From NCBI GenBank assembly GCA_032690845.1, contig CM064426.1:45524508-45588507 (forward strand): 64,000 nucleotides of DNA, written 5' to 3'. How positions within the stretch are numbered: the stretch's first letter is position 1; each line of letters opens with the position of its first letter. The notes beneath the pieces are model-generated. The model had not been told where the DNA came from and did not search any database. It was given only the letters and a program-made list of their open reading frames with translations. Origin of the DNA: Eleusine coracana subsp. coracana. Its lineage: Eukaryota > Streptophyta > Magnoliopsida > Poales > Poaceae. Made by a program: the position numbers and the translations under genes. Shown here piece after piece: positions 1 through 10,676 of the stretch.

Positions 1-340
1 TAGTGTAGTGGTAGTCTGATGTGCAGCACAAAGTATTTAACCATGATGTATAAGCGTAAGACCAAAATAATAAAGACCAAAACTGAAGATCTCAACAACT
101 CATGATAATAAGTCGGTCAAAAAATAGGCCAAAACCAAAATATGGTTAGACCAAGATGGGACATTATTGCTAGCCCCCTGGCTCGATTGTTTAATAGTAT
201 AAATTAAGGAATCGAGACAAATATAGAATGAAAATCATCAGAAAATCTTTCATTAAAAAAGACCAAAGTTTCATTCATAAATAATGTATAAATACACAAA
301 ATAATAGCTAAGTATAGAAACGACATAGCTGATTTATGTT
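1..340 (-). other. Noncoding 3' region of E1 behind pol
   Basis: AT-rich sequence between the pol stop (341-343) and the window edge. No open frame, no LTR terminus and no match to the E1 5' LTR is visible. Tat elements usually have a long noncoding stretch between pol and the 3' LTR, which fits. The minus-strand G-rich patch around 168-182 could be a polypurine-like tract, but this is not certain. Confidence 0.5.
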
Positions 341-1459
341 TCAGGAGTTTGGATTATCATCGCCGTCTTCATACATCAGTCGGCAAGCCCCCGGGCGAGT
401 GACTTCCTTCACTACGTACGGTCCTTCTCACTTCGGAGAGAGCTTATGCTGATTCTTTGACGATTGCACTCGGCAAAGCACTAGGTCTCCAACTTGAAAG
501 TGGCGATTGTGGACATTCTTATCATAACAACGACGCAAGCCTTGTTGGTAGAGTGTCGACCGAAACAGAGCACGATCACGCAACTCCTCTGCCGCAATCA
601 AATTAATCTCTTGGTTCTCCTCAGAAAGCTTTTCGTCGTACGCTTGAACTCGTGCCGAGACAAGACTGACCTCAGTCGGCAACATAGCTTCTGAGCCATA
701 GACCAATGAAAAAGTTGACTGTCCAGTAGCCCGACTGGTGTTTGTTTGAAGCCCCCAAAGGACTGAAGGCAACTCTTTGACCCATCGACCGGCATAAGGT
801 TTGAGTCTGTCAAATATCCGTGGCTTTAATCCTTGAAGAATCAAACCATTGGCACGTTCGACCTGCCCATTGCTTTTCGGATGAGCCACTGATGAAAAGT
901 GGATCTTTATTCCCATCTCATCAGCAAAGTCCCGGAACTCCACTGAAGTGAATTGAGTGCCATTATCGGTAATGATATCATGAGGAACTCCAAACCGAGT
1001 GAATATATCTTTGACAAACTCAATCGCCTTCTTGGATGTAATCTTGCCGACTGGCTTCGCTTCAATCCACTTGGTGAATTTGTCGATAGCAACAAACAAA
1101 TGAGTAAACCCGCCTGGCGCTTTCTTGAAAGGACCGACAATATCAAGCCCCCAAACAGCAAAAGGCCAAGTCAATGGTATCATGTGAAGTTGCTGTGAAG
1201 GCACATGTGTTTGTTGAGCGAAGAATTGACAACCCTCACACTTCCGAACAACTTGGTGTGCATCTTCGACCGCCGTGGGCCAATAAAACCCTTGCCGGAA
1301 AGCTTTGCCGACCAAAGTTCTGGAAGCTGCATGATTGCCGCATATTCCCGAATGAATCTCTTCTACCAACTTCTGGTCTTCAGGAATTGAGATGCATCGT
1401 ATCAAAATATTGGAACCACCCCTTTTGTAAAGTTGGTCCCCCACCATCAAGTATCCTCG
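341..1459 (-). pseudogene. pol: E1 integrase
   Basis: Integrase domain of the E1 polyprotein, which would insert element cDNA into chromosomes. Visible are the N-terminal HHCC zinc domain (H..GNHA.........C..C, ending KCEGCQFF) and the catalytic core with LDIVGPF (first Asp), ITDNGTQFTS (second Asp) and SNGQVERANG (Glu), the D,D-35-E triad. After HKLSPK at 428 a TGA (425-427) replaces the Trp expected in the conserved KWEGPY segment. The same frame then runs on (EGPYVVKEVTRPGAC) to a stop at 341-343. It is separated from the RNase H part by a TGA at 1,460-1,462. No chromodomain follows. The catalytic residues look intact although the gene cannot be translated through. Confidence 0.9.
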
Positions 1460-1462
1460 AGA

Positions 1463-2400
1463 TCAGATCTTCAACCTTTGTTGCTCATCAGGATCCGAGG
1501 GCAGTGTTCCCTTATCCAAATACCGGATGAGTGGGTCGTGCCAGTCGGTCTTGGAGACGTCATCGCCAACAAGATCAGCAACAATACTCATCAACACGTC
1601 CAACCGGGGAGAAATTGTTGGGGAATCCAGAACATGTCGGAAAACACCCGGCGGTACTGCAGACCGAGATGATCCTATCTTGGCTAACTCATCAGCCGCC
1701 TGGTTATTATCTCGGAGAACATGTGTGAACTTCAATCCATCAAACTTGTCTTCGAGTTTTCGCACTTCTTGGCAATAAGCACTCATGTTATCATCTACAC
1801 AATTCCAATCCTTGGTGACCTGATTAATGACCAAGGCCGAATCACCAAATATGTCGAAGCGATTAATGCCGAGTGACACAGTAATGCGCAGACCATGTAG
1901 GAGAGCTTCATATTCCGCAACATTATTAGACGCGCGAAACATGATTTGAAGGACGTATCGAAGCCTTTCTCCAGTAGGCGAGATAAATACAACTCCTGCA
2001 CCTACCCCTTGTAATTGAAGGGAACCATCAAAGTATTTTTTCCAGTACTCGATATCTTGGGCAGTAGGAGGATTTCGAATCTCTGTCCACTCGGCAACGA
2101 ATTCAGCTAACGCTTGTCCCTTTATAGCCGACCGAGGCACGAACATAATAGTATACTGACCAAGTTTGACTACCCACTTGGCTATTTTTCCTTCAGCTTC
2201 TCGGTTATGTAACACTGTCCCGAGTGTAAAAGAAGTTTGAACTTCAATTGGATGAGCTTGGAAATAGTGCTTCCACTTCCTCGAGGTGATCAATAATGCA
2301 TATAACAACTTCAAGATCTGCTGGTACCTTGTCTTAGAGGCGCTGAGAACCTCACTCACAAAGTAGACCGGATGCTGTACTTTTTGCACGTGTCCCTCTT
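1463..2400 (-). pseudogene. pol: E1 RNase H and second (archaeal-type) RNase H
   Basis: Same reading frame as the integrase. The N-terminal third (YFVSEVLSASKTRYQQILKL, then HPIEVQTSF) is the end of the RT-linked RNase H. Next comes a spacer (LALAEFVAEWTE-type, seen as ALAEFVAEWTEI), then a second RNase H starting YFDGSLQLQGVGAGVVF, with NNVAEYEALLHGL, FGDSALVINQV and AADELAKIGSS. These carry the Asp, Glu and Asp positions of an RNase H active site. The extra domain is typical of Tat-lineage elements. A stop near 2,390-2,404 separates it from the RT thumb. Confidence is high for the domain and moderate for which acidic residues remain catalytic. Confidence 0.85.
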
Positions 2401-2404
2401 CTTC

Positions 2405-3307
2405 TCAGTCGACTGTCAAAACAGTATTCACAACCTGGGTTGTGGCCGAGATATAAAGCTGAAGTTTTTCTCCTAGCTCCGGAGGCACCAACACTGGAAT
2501 ACTGCTACGATGAATCTTTAATTTGTCTAGTGCCGACTGCGCCTCCTCAGTCCAAACAGAGCCGTCCTGCTTTTTAAGCAATCGGAAGAGTGGTAACCCC
2601 CTAACCCCCAATTGGGAAATAAAGCGATTCAAGGATGCCATGCATCCAGTCAGCTTTTGAACGTCCCTTTGAGAATTAAGCGGCTTCATATCAAGGATTG
2701 CCTTGATTTTATCTGGGTTAGCCTCTATACCTTGTTTCGAAACGATGTAACTGAGTAACTTTCCCGATGGAACCCCAAAAACACACTATTTAGGATTCAA
2801 CTTCATTGAATAATTTCTCAGATTGTCAAAGGTTTCTACCAGGTCAGAAAGAAGTTCTTCAACTTTCCGAGTCTTGACAACGATGTTGTCAACATAAGCT
2901 TCAGCGTTCCGACCGATCTGAGTGGCAATGCAGCGTTGAATACCTTGTTGGTAAGTCACGCCAGCATTTTTCAGACCGAACGGCATAGTGATATAGCAAT
3001 AGGTGTCGAAGGGTGTTATAAAGGAAGTCTTGATCTGATCTTCGACTCTCAGTGGGATCTGGTGATAGCCTGAATATGCATCCAGAAAGCTTAAAAGCTC
3101 ACACCCGGCTGTCGAATCTACAATCTGATCAATACGAGGAAGAGCGAAGGGGTCTTTTGGGCAGACCTTGTTGAGATCGGTATAATCAACACACATCCTC
3201 CACTCTTTATTCTTTTTAGGGACAAGGACTGGATTTGCTAACCAGTCGGGATGATACACCTCCTTTATAAACTTAGCTTCTAACAATCTAACTATCTCCT
3301 TCTTCAT
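2405..3307 (-). pseudogene. pol: E1 reverse transcriptase
   Basis: RT of the Tat-type element. Blocks in order: LVPKKNKEWRMCVDYTDLNK, CPKDPFALPRIDQIVDSTAG, LSFLDAYSGYHQIPL, ITMPFGLKNAG, YVDNIVVK, then after a broken stretch (2,690-2,785) the connection KLTGCMASLNRFIS. The active-site box reads YVDN instead of YVDD, so the second catalytic Asp is Asn, consistent with one G-to-A change. In-frame stops lie between 2,690 and 2,785 while the phase is kept. The start at 3,307 is only where the frame opens; upstream linker to the protease (3,308-3,693) is degenerate with no usable frame. Confidence 0.9.
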
Positions 3308-3693
3308 AGCGTCCTTGCGGTCTTGCGCAAAACTTCTAAGCCTTTGGTGAACGGGGTAGCCCCTAGAGGTACCCTTAACACGTGCTCAATCTTTTCTCTA
3401 GGAACTCCCGGCATGTCAGATGGTTTCCATACAAAGATATCCCTATTTTCCTAGAGGAAAAGAGTGAGCACGAGTTCCTATTTTTCATCAAGGTTGACCC
3501 TAGCATAAGTCACCTTTTCGGGATCCTCGGGATCGAGCAAAATCTCCTTGGTTTAGATGTCATCGGTCTGGATCTTGTCCTTGGCACGTTTCTTTGTTGG
3601 AACCTCCGCTTCAGTCTGCTCCTCAATACCGACTGCATTCTGGATCTCCTTTTGGTCTGATAGCATCAACTGTTTGGTAGCCATCTCACAACT

Positions 3694-6212
3694 CTACACA
3701 TCGCAATCAAAAGAATTTTGAAGATCAGAGTGGATGGAGATTATTCCGCTCGGGCCTGGCATCTTGAGTGTGAGATACGGATAGTGCGAAACAGCCATAA
3801 ACCTAGCCATCGTCGGTCGACCGATGATAGCATGGTATGCTGACTCAAAGTCTACCACCTGGAAGAGGATACGCTCTATCCTAAAATTATCGCGGGTGCG
3901 AAAGGTGACTGGCAGACTGATTTGTCCAATTGGGACTGAAGTCTTGCCAGGCACAATCCCATGGAAGGGTGAAGAACTCGGTTGGAGGTCATTGGTTGAC
4001 AGACCGAGCTCTTGAAGAGTCCTGGTGAAGATTAGGTCCAAACTCCTTCCTCCATCGATGAGTACTCTATTGAACTTCACCTCCATCATAGTCGCAGCAA
4101 GCACCAATGGGTAGCGACCTGGTTTTGGTAGATGTTTTGGATGGTTCGACCGATCAAAAGTGATTGGCATCTCAGACCACCTCATGTACTGAGGCATAGC
4201 TGGCTCCACCGAGTTAATCTCTCGAAGCTCTAACTTTTGCTTGTGCTTGAACGTATAGCCATCCGGGCCTCCGAAGATGAAGTTTACTTCTTTATGGGGC
4301 TCCTGGAACTCTCCAGAATCATCCTTGTCATTATCATCCTTGGGCTTGTCTTTGTTGCTGTTGTTGCGCCTCGGGGGATCTTTGGCCACCTTGAGCGCAG
4401 CTGTTGCAAAACCCTTTAGATAATAGCAATCCTTTACTTTTTGGTTTCCCTTGGGGTGCCAAGGGCAAAGGCCACTCAGCAACTCATCAGTAGACGACTG
4501 GTTCGTCTGAGGATTCTTCCGAAACCGGTCCACTGTGTTGACAGCATTGTCAGGTTTTCTCTTCTTGTCCTTCTTGGAGGACTCAGGCTTGTCTGACCGC
4601 TTCTCCTTGCCCTTTCCTCGGATATCACCAAGTGCAGACTCTCCTGATGCATACTTATCAGCAATCTTGAAGCACTCTTGAGCGGTGAGCTTGAGATCAT
4701 GGTTCCTCCGACCGATTTCCCAGACCAGATCGTCACTGCAAATTCCACCCAGGAAGGCAGTAATGATTTGCTGATCGGGGATGTTGGAGATCTCAGTCTT
4801 CTTAGCGCCAAACCGCTTGATGTAGTCGTGAAGAGGCTCGTCACCCTTCTGCTTGATCCAAGTGAGGTCGAAGTGGTTGCCCGGTCGGTTGCAAGTTGCT
4901 TGGAAGCTTTCTATGAGTTTCCTGTTGAGGTATCCCCAAGATGTGACTGACTCCTCAGGTAAAGATGTGAGCCATATCCAAACGGCAGGATCTAAGCAGA
5001 CCGGAAAGTAATTAGCCATTACGTAGGAATCACCTCCAGCCGACCAGATCGCCGTGCTATAGAGTTATAGCCACTCTCGGGGGCTGGTTTGTCCATCATA
5101 TTTTCCGATGGGAACTAGCTTAAATCCTTTCGGCCATCGAGCAATGCGAAGCCGAGGGACGTAAGCCTTAATGCCATTGATCTCATCATCAGTCGGCGTT
5201 GTCGATTGCCATCATTATCACGCCGATCCTAATCATCATGTCGATGTCGGTCGTCGTGGTTGTCTCTTGGAGGAGGACTCTCACGATCATCCTGTTGGTT
5301 GTCCCGTCGGTCTTCCTAGCGGTTTTCTCTGGAAGGGGGATCTTGGTGATCCTCCCGTCGATGGTCTCGTCAGTCTTCTCATTGGTCGTCCCGTCGGGCA
5401 TCCATCCTTCGTTCACGACGTTCTTCCTCATAGCATCGGTTGTCCCGAGCACGCTCCTCGTGGTGAGAGTTGATGGTGTCTTGTCCATCACGGATGCTGA
5501 GAGAATTTCTCAGGTCTTCACGCCTACGCCGACCCTGAGGAGATGCATGGCTGGAACTTGTGACCGACTGAGACTTTGCAGCATCTTGCGCTGTTGCAGC
5601 CTTGAGCATTGCCACCACCTTCTGCATAGCAGGAGTCTGATAGTGGGCATCAACCATTAAAGTGTCAAGCAATGTCTTGGCCCCGGTGATGTTGTTCTGT
5701 GGGGTGTGGTAGACCTTAACACCATCCACTTCAAGGTCAGGGCTGAGATCTAGTCAGTGTGCATTGCGCAATCCGCGCGACCCTCTTGGTCGACGGCGGT
5801 GACCGACCGATAATTCATCAGCTGGTGGGTTATCATCCTGTTGGCCTCCTTCGACCGGCTGGTTTTGGCAACCACCAGCTAGATTCCCTTCTTCTTCGGC
5901 ATCTGGATCCTCATCCTGGTTTCCAGCAGCAGGATCTACTATATCCACCATGTTGACTGTATGGGGATATGAGTAGGTCGATCCGACCGTGTCCTCATCA
6001 AATGACCGATCTGACGTCGAGTCATATCCGAAGGAAGAGTCTTCCTGCTCGGATTCGAGTCGGATCAATGTAAGGATAATGTTCGACGGACTCGGTGATC
6101 GCGCCATGGGGCTGGCTGCGGTCGAGTCTGATCTGTAGTCGTTCAGACCTAGGACTCCATTGTCGCCGACTGTGAAGTCGAGCGATCCAAAGGAGATCTT
6201 GATGTCCGGCAA
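3694..6212 (-). pseudogene. gag: E1 gag and aspartic protease, frame-broken
   Basis: The longest piece (3,694-5,019, 441 codons) covers the capsid-type retrotransposon gag domain (WIWLTSLPEESVTSWGYL, then FQATCNRPGN and DYIKRFGAKKTEI), a zinc-binding segment (CPWHPKGNQKVKDC) and the retropepsin with VLIDGGRSLDLIF, whose DGG takes the place of the DSG or DTG flap motif in this lineage. The N-terminal part continues in other frames at 5,379-5,729 and 5,754-6,212. The last begins MPDIKISFGSLDF and is acidic and low-complexity. The junctions near 5,020-5,380 and 5,730-5,754 are frameshifts or deletions. The start at 6,212 is the first ATG after the leader. Confidence 0.83.
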
Positions 6213-6372
6213 GTATTAGATAATGGGAAGTTTGGCCATCGTAGTCGATAGAGAATCCCGGTGAGCTTTGTCCCATACCTGGCATGCCAATTGTCGATGC
6301 TCAAGACCGGCAGTAAATATATAGAGCTACGTCGAGACCAAGAACTATGATGGTTACACAAGACGCCAAATT

Positions 6373-6700
6373 ATCCAGGTTTGGGCCCTCTCATTGAGAG
6401 TAAAAACCCTATGTCCTGTGTTCTATATTGTATTGATTGTCACGAGATGTTGTGTCCCCCCTTCCCCGATGTGGGGTACCCTACCTCCTTATATATCCGG
6501 TAGGCAGGGGGGTTCAGGCAGAGTCCTAGTCGTACTCTACAAGGATCCTATATGGCAAGTCTAATCTTTCTTGTCTTGCACTCCAAGCCGAGTCGGTCGG
6601 CTTCCTTGTTGATGAAGTACCCGGTCGGCCACTGACTTAACCTTGTATGAGGATACCTGTAAAGCAAGTATCCCATAGTCGGGTTTCTTCTCAAGTGCAA
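6373..6700 (-). repeat. E1 5' LTR (approximate bounds)
   Basis: The segment carries a promoter-like TATA box (6,487-6,496) 270 bp upstream of the gag frame. It is followed on the minus strand by sequence rich in purines (GAGAGGGCCC) and by a PBS-like TTTGGCG at about 6,362-6,372. I cannot see a second copy in the window, so the ends are estimates: the left end from the PBS-like site, the right end from where Athila gag coding begins (about 6,700). Confidence 0.5.
6487..6496 (-). promoter_or_regulatory. TATA box of E1 LTR
   Basis: Minus strand reads ATATATAAGG in the middle of the presumed 5' LTR, followed by GGTAGGGTACCCC. Position and orientation suit the U3/R boundary driving gag-pol. Confidence 0.55.
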
Positions 6701-6992
6701 CATCATTGATTGTCGCTGTAAGCTCCTTAGTAACCTTCACAACCTCCTCAGAAGCTAGAGACTTCTTGTTTTGCATCATGTCCTTAATGTACTTTGCATA
6801 GGTGGGTACTCGAATAGCATCAACAAAAGGGACATTGATGCAAAGCTTCTTCATAATATCGACGAACCTTGAAAATTTCTCGTCGTGTTGCCGCGCTCTT
6901 TCTGTCTTTGTCAGCAATTGAGTATCCAGGAATGTGGCAGGGCCATGATCCTCTGTCTCCATGCCCATTTTCAGACCAGAGAGGTCAACATC
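6700..6992 (-). pseudogene. gag: Fragment of Athila-type gag
   Basis: The frame contains HDEKFSRFVDIMKKLCINVP, FVDAIRVPTYAKYIKDMM and NKKSLASEEVV. This order is typical of the C-terminal gag region of Athila-lineage Ty3 elements (F..VFK.LHINIPFV.A...P.YAKFLK). The open frame runs into E1 LTR sequence on its left (to 6,561) and into an LTR fragment on its right (to 7,169); both extensions are not Athila. It might be the continuation of the E4 gag (20,008-21,237), because the same strand and next protein segment are present, but E3 and an LTR fragment lie between. Confidence 0.6.
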
Positions 6993-7259
6993 TGATGTAG
7001 ATATGGCCCGATCTTCCGAGAGGTAAGGGGATAAATTCGAATTTGGGGAACTAGGTGTCGACGACCCGGCTTGAATCAGACACGATCCAACCCCGCAACC
7101 GTTACACCAAGCACAACTTGATTGTTCCTGCAAGCGAAATCGAGAACACAAGCAAGAGAGGATAAACACGCAATCTGAAATTGCAAATATGGATGAAGCG
7201 AATCACAAGAAAAGGTTCAAGCTCTGAATACAAAAGGACCAATCGCCACAGTGGTGTAG
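6993..7259 (-). repeat. Truncated LTR (3' portion), related to the 28.6 kb solo LTR
   Basis: On the minus strand this ends CTCGGAAGATCGGG followed shortly by ACATCA. The solo LTR at 28,593-29,461 ends very similarly (CCGAAGATCGGG, then CACATCA). Both also share a TTGCTTGTG-to-GCAGG stretch and a TGCGGGG element. It is cut at 7,259 by the E3 LTR. Its presence explains why the Athila gag frame does not continue directly to E3. Confidence 0.55.
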
Positions 7260-9949
7260 TGTAACACCCATTTTAAGAAACAAAATGGATGTAGCCGTAC
7301 ATGTGCCCAGGATCAAGTTACACACACATACTGTACATCATCAATGGTAAACAGAATAATTATCCATATCTTTTATTTATTACATCATATATTTATTACA
7401 AAAGGACCCGTGGGTCTAGAAGAAAAATACATCAATGCAGCGGAAAGTATCTAGCGTAGACATCCCAAACTCCACAGGCATCGATTGGAGGATCATCGCC
7501 TAGTACTCGCTTCCTTCCTCTTAGTATTGGCTCCAATCTTCTCCTTGGGCTGAATATCAACGTGGTATAGCAAGGGTGAGTACATGTCGTACTCAGCAAG
7601 TGGGGGAAAAGATGACATGGGGCTATAGTCAAGAGAAGGCTTTATAGAGTGGGTTGCATGAGCTTTTAATTAACCTAAGCATCCTATTTACCAATTGGGG
7701 TCATCCCAACCCTACTTTCACAAGGTGCTGTACTAACCAAGTCTCAATCCATCCCACCTTTCCAACCATACCAACCCATCCCCAACTAATCTTGTGAGGA
7801 TTCCAGGCCGCTCTTGACCGTGAGCACGGCTATCATGATAGTTTGATACTCTGCAGAGTTTGTACCACTTTACCCACAAGTCGTGATTCCCTTGGTGCCC
7901 GTGGACGCGACCCACATTACACACTTCCTTTGGTGTGTGGCAGGGTTTCACTACGAGGCTTTTCCAAAGGGTCTCCCAGTACATGCTAGCCACTAAGGTT
8001 CCACTCCCGTCCATAAGTGATAGCCCTTCAACAAGCAGCTCATCACCCCAGGAGCCCCCTCTTGAGCCATTCGGATACAAGGACAGTCCTCTCGACTTCC
8101 ATTCCCCGCTCCACGAAATGCTGCACCGACACTGGGAGAACACCTAATTACTAGGCCAAGCCTTACCCATGTCGGTCTTGTGTTGGCACTGTTTTCCTGG
8201 GTTGTCACTCCAAGAACCGGTTCCTAGGATCTACAACAAGCCTACCACCACATGCATGTGCCCACGGCACCGCATCCTTTCCACCTGGCTTGCATAGATC
8301 CCTAAGCCATGTTACTAAAAGATTTACCAAACATATCCCACGTGACATTGTTCATTAATCAAAATTAATATTAACCCACATCCCATAAGCCATCTTAAGC
8401 ATTTTCTACCCACAATTCACCCATTGGTTCAAGGCGACAAGGAATAGGGTAAAAACAATTACTAAGGAAAACCCTAACAATAGGTTCCCAATAAATTGAC
8501 ACAAGCATGCAATTCTATAGTAACATTTCAATAGGTGTAATATGCATCAAGGACACTTGCCTTCGTCCTGCGCAGAAGGCTGCTCTAACCCTTCAAATTC
8601 CTGCTCTTGAAATTCCTCGTAGGGTGGTCCTTGTGTATGCTCGCCTTTATATAACGACATACCAATACAAGCAAAACATACAAAATCAATACACTATATG
8701 CAACAGAGGCAAAAACAGTATGTAGATGCAATGGATGCAAAGGTTATGCTCCTACGAGAATTTTGGTGCAAGAATTACCTAAATTGGAGTTATGAGTAAA
8801 AAGTTATGCTAGTTTGAAGTTTTAGGGGTAAAAGGGTAAAAACAGAGGCTTTTAAGGACCTATGTGTAATTTTATAAAATTATAGGGACTAAAGTGTAAA
8901 TTATTAGGGCTGAAAAGTAGTTATTAAAAGTATAAGGTTGTTTTTGCAAAAATTCTAGGACTCAAACATAATTAATACTAAGTGCAGGGGTTTAAGTGTA
9001 AAAAAAGACAGGGCCAAAATCTAATTAAAATTAAGTACAGGGATGTTCTAAAAATTTAAGGCTAAAATAATATTTATACAATTAATAAGGGTTAAGGTAT
9101 AATTTTAAAATAATTCTGGGGACTAAAACATAATTAAAATCAGTCCAGGGGTGTTTTATAAAATTACAAGGTCAAATAATAATTTAAATAATGCATAGGG
9201 GTGTTTCTGTAAATTTTTAGGGCTAAAATAATATTTATACCATTAATAATATAAAAAGACTGGATTAAAATATAATTTAAAACAATTCCAGGGGTTTTCT
9301 ATAATTTATAGGGAAAAAATATAATTTCTTAAAGGTATAGGGGCTTTTTTGTAAAAATGTAGTGCTAAAAATAATTATTATAAAGTTCAGGGGCCTAAAA
9401 ACAAATTTTTATTTGTTCTGCACAAAAACAGGGACCTAAACCTAATTTAAACTAAGCACAGGGGCTAAAATGCAAAATTGCCACAATATCCAGGAATTAA
9501 TTGAATTAATTTTAAACTAGAAATGCGTGGACCGGGTCTATAGGTTCTATGGACCATTGGTCCACTGGTTCACGGTGGACCGATTACATAACCCGAAGGG
9601 GTATGTAATCTGAACGGTTGGATCAAGATCCAACGGCCAGAATTAAAGGGCGGGGGAAGGTCGTCGCCGGCGACCGGTTAGGCGGCGGCGCGTGGCGGGG
9701 CTCACCGGAGACCGGCCGGAATGGCGCTCCGGTCGGCCATTCCTCGCCGCGAGAGTCCCGGGAGAGAGAGGGGAGGGAGGGGAGTCTCATCGGTAGGTCG
9801 CGCGGGTGCGGGAAGGCCGGGAGGGGGTCGGTGGCGCGGCTCGGTGGCGGCGGTGGTCGGAGCTCGGTGGGGGAGGTTGTTCGATGGTCGCGAGCGAGCG
9901 GGGGAGAGCGGAGGAGTGGCGGCGGAGCAGGGCGGTGCCGAGAGGGTGC

Positions 9950-9955
9950 TTTATA
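9950..9955 (-). promoter_or_regulatory. Candidate TATA box in E3 3' LTR
   Basis: Minus strand CTATAAAGC followed by ACCCTCTCGGC in a GC-rich setting. The matching site in the 5' LTR (19,296-19,301) reads CTGTAAAGC, one substitution away. Assignment as the true core promoter is an inference. Confidence 0.4.
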
Positions 9956-10223
9956 GGCGCGGAGGCGGGCGAATTGAGCCGGCGCGGGGCTCTTCGGCCA
10001 TCAATGGCCACTAGCGCCATTGATGCGCGTGGGGGTTCGTAACGGCCGAAACGGCCGAAAGTTAGGGGGGGAAGGGAAGTGGAGGCGGTCGCGCGCGCTC
10101 GGGCGCCGGTTTCGGGAGCTGGGGAGGTCGAGGGAGGGAGATCGACGGCGGCGGCGGCGGCGGTTTCCAGCGGCGGGAGAGAGAGGGGAGGGAGGGGATG
10201 ACAGGCGGGGCCCGCGTGTCAGT

Positions 10224-10240
10224 GAGAGAGAGAGAGAGAG
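10224..10240. repeat. GA microsatellite in E3 3' LTR
   Basis: A (GA)n run of 17 nt. The 5' LTR copy at 19,569-19,587 has 19 nt, so the repeat has changed length since insertion. Confidence 0.85.
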
Positions 10241-10660
10241 CGCGGGAGGAGCGGGCCGCGCGCTGGGCCGGTCGGGAAGGTGGGTCGCGGGGGAGAGAAT
10301 GAAGGGAGGGGAGGCGGCCTGGCCGGCTGGGCCGAAAGGAGGAGGTGGGGAGAGGGGAGGGGTGGGCTGAATGGTGGGTTTCGGCCCACTGTTCTAGTTC
10401 CTCCTTTTCTTTTCTTTTTCTTTCTCAATTCTTTTCCTTGTCTAATTTCTATTCTAATTCTATTCCTAATATTCCTGGTAAATAAATAATAATTAAACTA
10501 AATGCATAATGCAATGAAAATCTATATGAATATGACATGTTATGCAAATGCAATAATTTAATTTAATTTATTATAAAAACAATTTGTCCTAGGTTATTTA
10601 ATTAAACTCCTAAATGCTAATAGTTGGCATTTTTAGAATTTGCAAAAGTAGGGTGTTACA

Positions 10661-10676
10661 AACCTACCCCCCTTAA
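10661..10676 (-). other. Polypurine tract of E3
   Basis: Minus strand AAGGGGGGTAGGTT directly before the TGTAACACCC LTR terminus: the expected plus-strand primer for reverse transcription. It overlaps the end of the pol frame. Confidence 0.8.

Larger units (their letters stand above)
1..6700 (-). mobile_element. E1: Ty3/Gypsy retrotransposon, Tat (RIRE2-like) lineage, 3' end outside window
   Basis: Order on the minus strand is 5' LTR (about 6,373-6,700), gag, protease, RT, RNase H, a second RNase H and integrase, then noncoding sequence running off the left edge. The second, archaeal-type RNase H between the RT-linked RNase H and the integrase is the hallmark of the Tat lineage, and there is no chromodomain. 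The copy is dead: the pol frame keeps one phase from 3,307 to 341 but has several stop codons, and gag is shifted. The 3' LTR is not in the window. The right limit is uncertain because an Athila gag fragment joins there. Lineage is inferred from domain order and motif style, not from a search. Confidence 0.88.
7260..10660 (-). repeat. E3 3' LTR (3,401 bp)
   Basis: Starts TGTAACACCC and ends GGGTGTTACA, collinear with 16,670-20,007. Two indels distinguish it from the right copy: about 33 bp near 7,370-7,403 and about 31 bp near 7,930-7,960, both with short flanking homology, plus scattered substitutions. The segment 8,760-9,500 is made of many short AT-rich, similar phrases (gggctaaaa, aggggt, taattttaa), a decayed internal repeat. 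The segment 9,640-10,380 is very GC-rich with no supported coding frame; ORFs there are shadows. Confidence 0.95.

Noticed and set aside
5171..5660. Plus-strand ORFs of 100-153 codons over the E1 gag region
   Set aside because: Antisense to degraded gag with Asp/Arg-rich repeats; no family resemblance.
6561..7169. A single 202-codon host gene
   Set aside because: Only the middle resembles a protein (Athila gag); the ends run into LTR sequence on both sides.
9618..10428. Several ORFs of 70-116 codons on both strands in GC-rich DNA (and the copies at 19,067-19,836)
   Set aside because: They overlap each other in all frames inside the E3 LTRs, are Gly/Arg/Pro-rich by composition, and differ in frame between the two LTR copies. 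No domain is recognisable.
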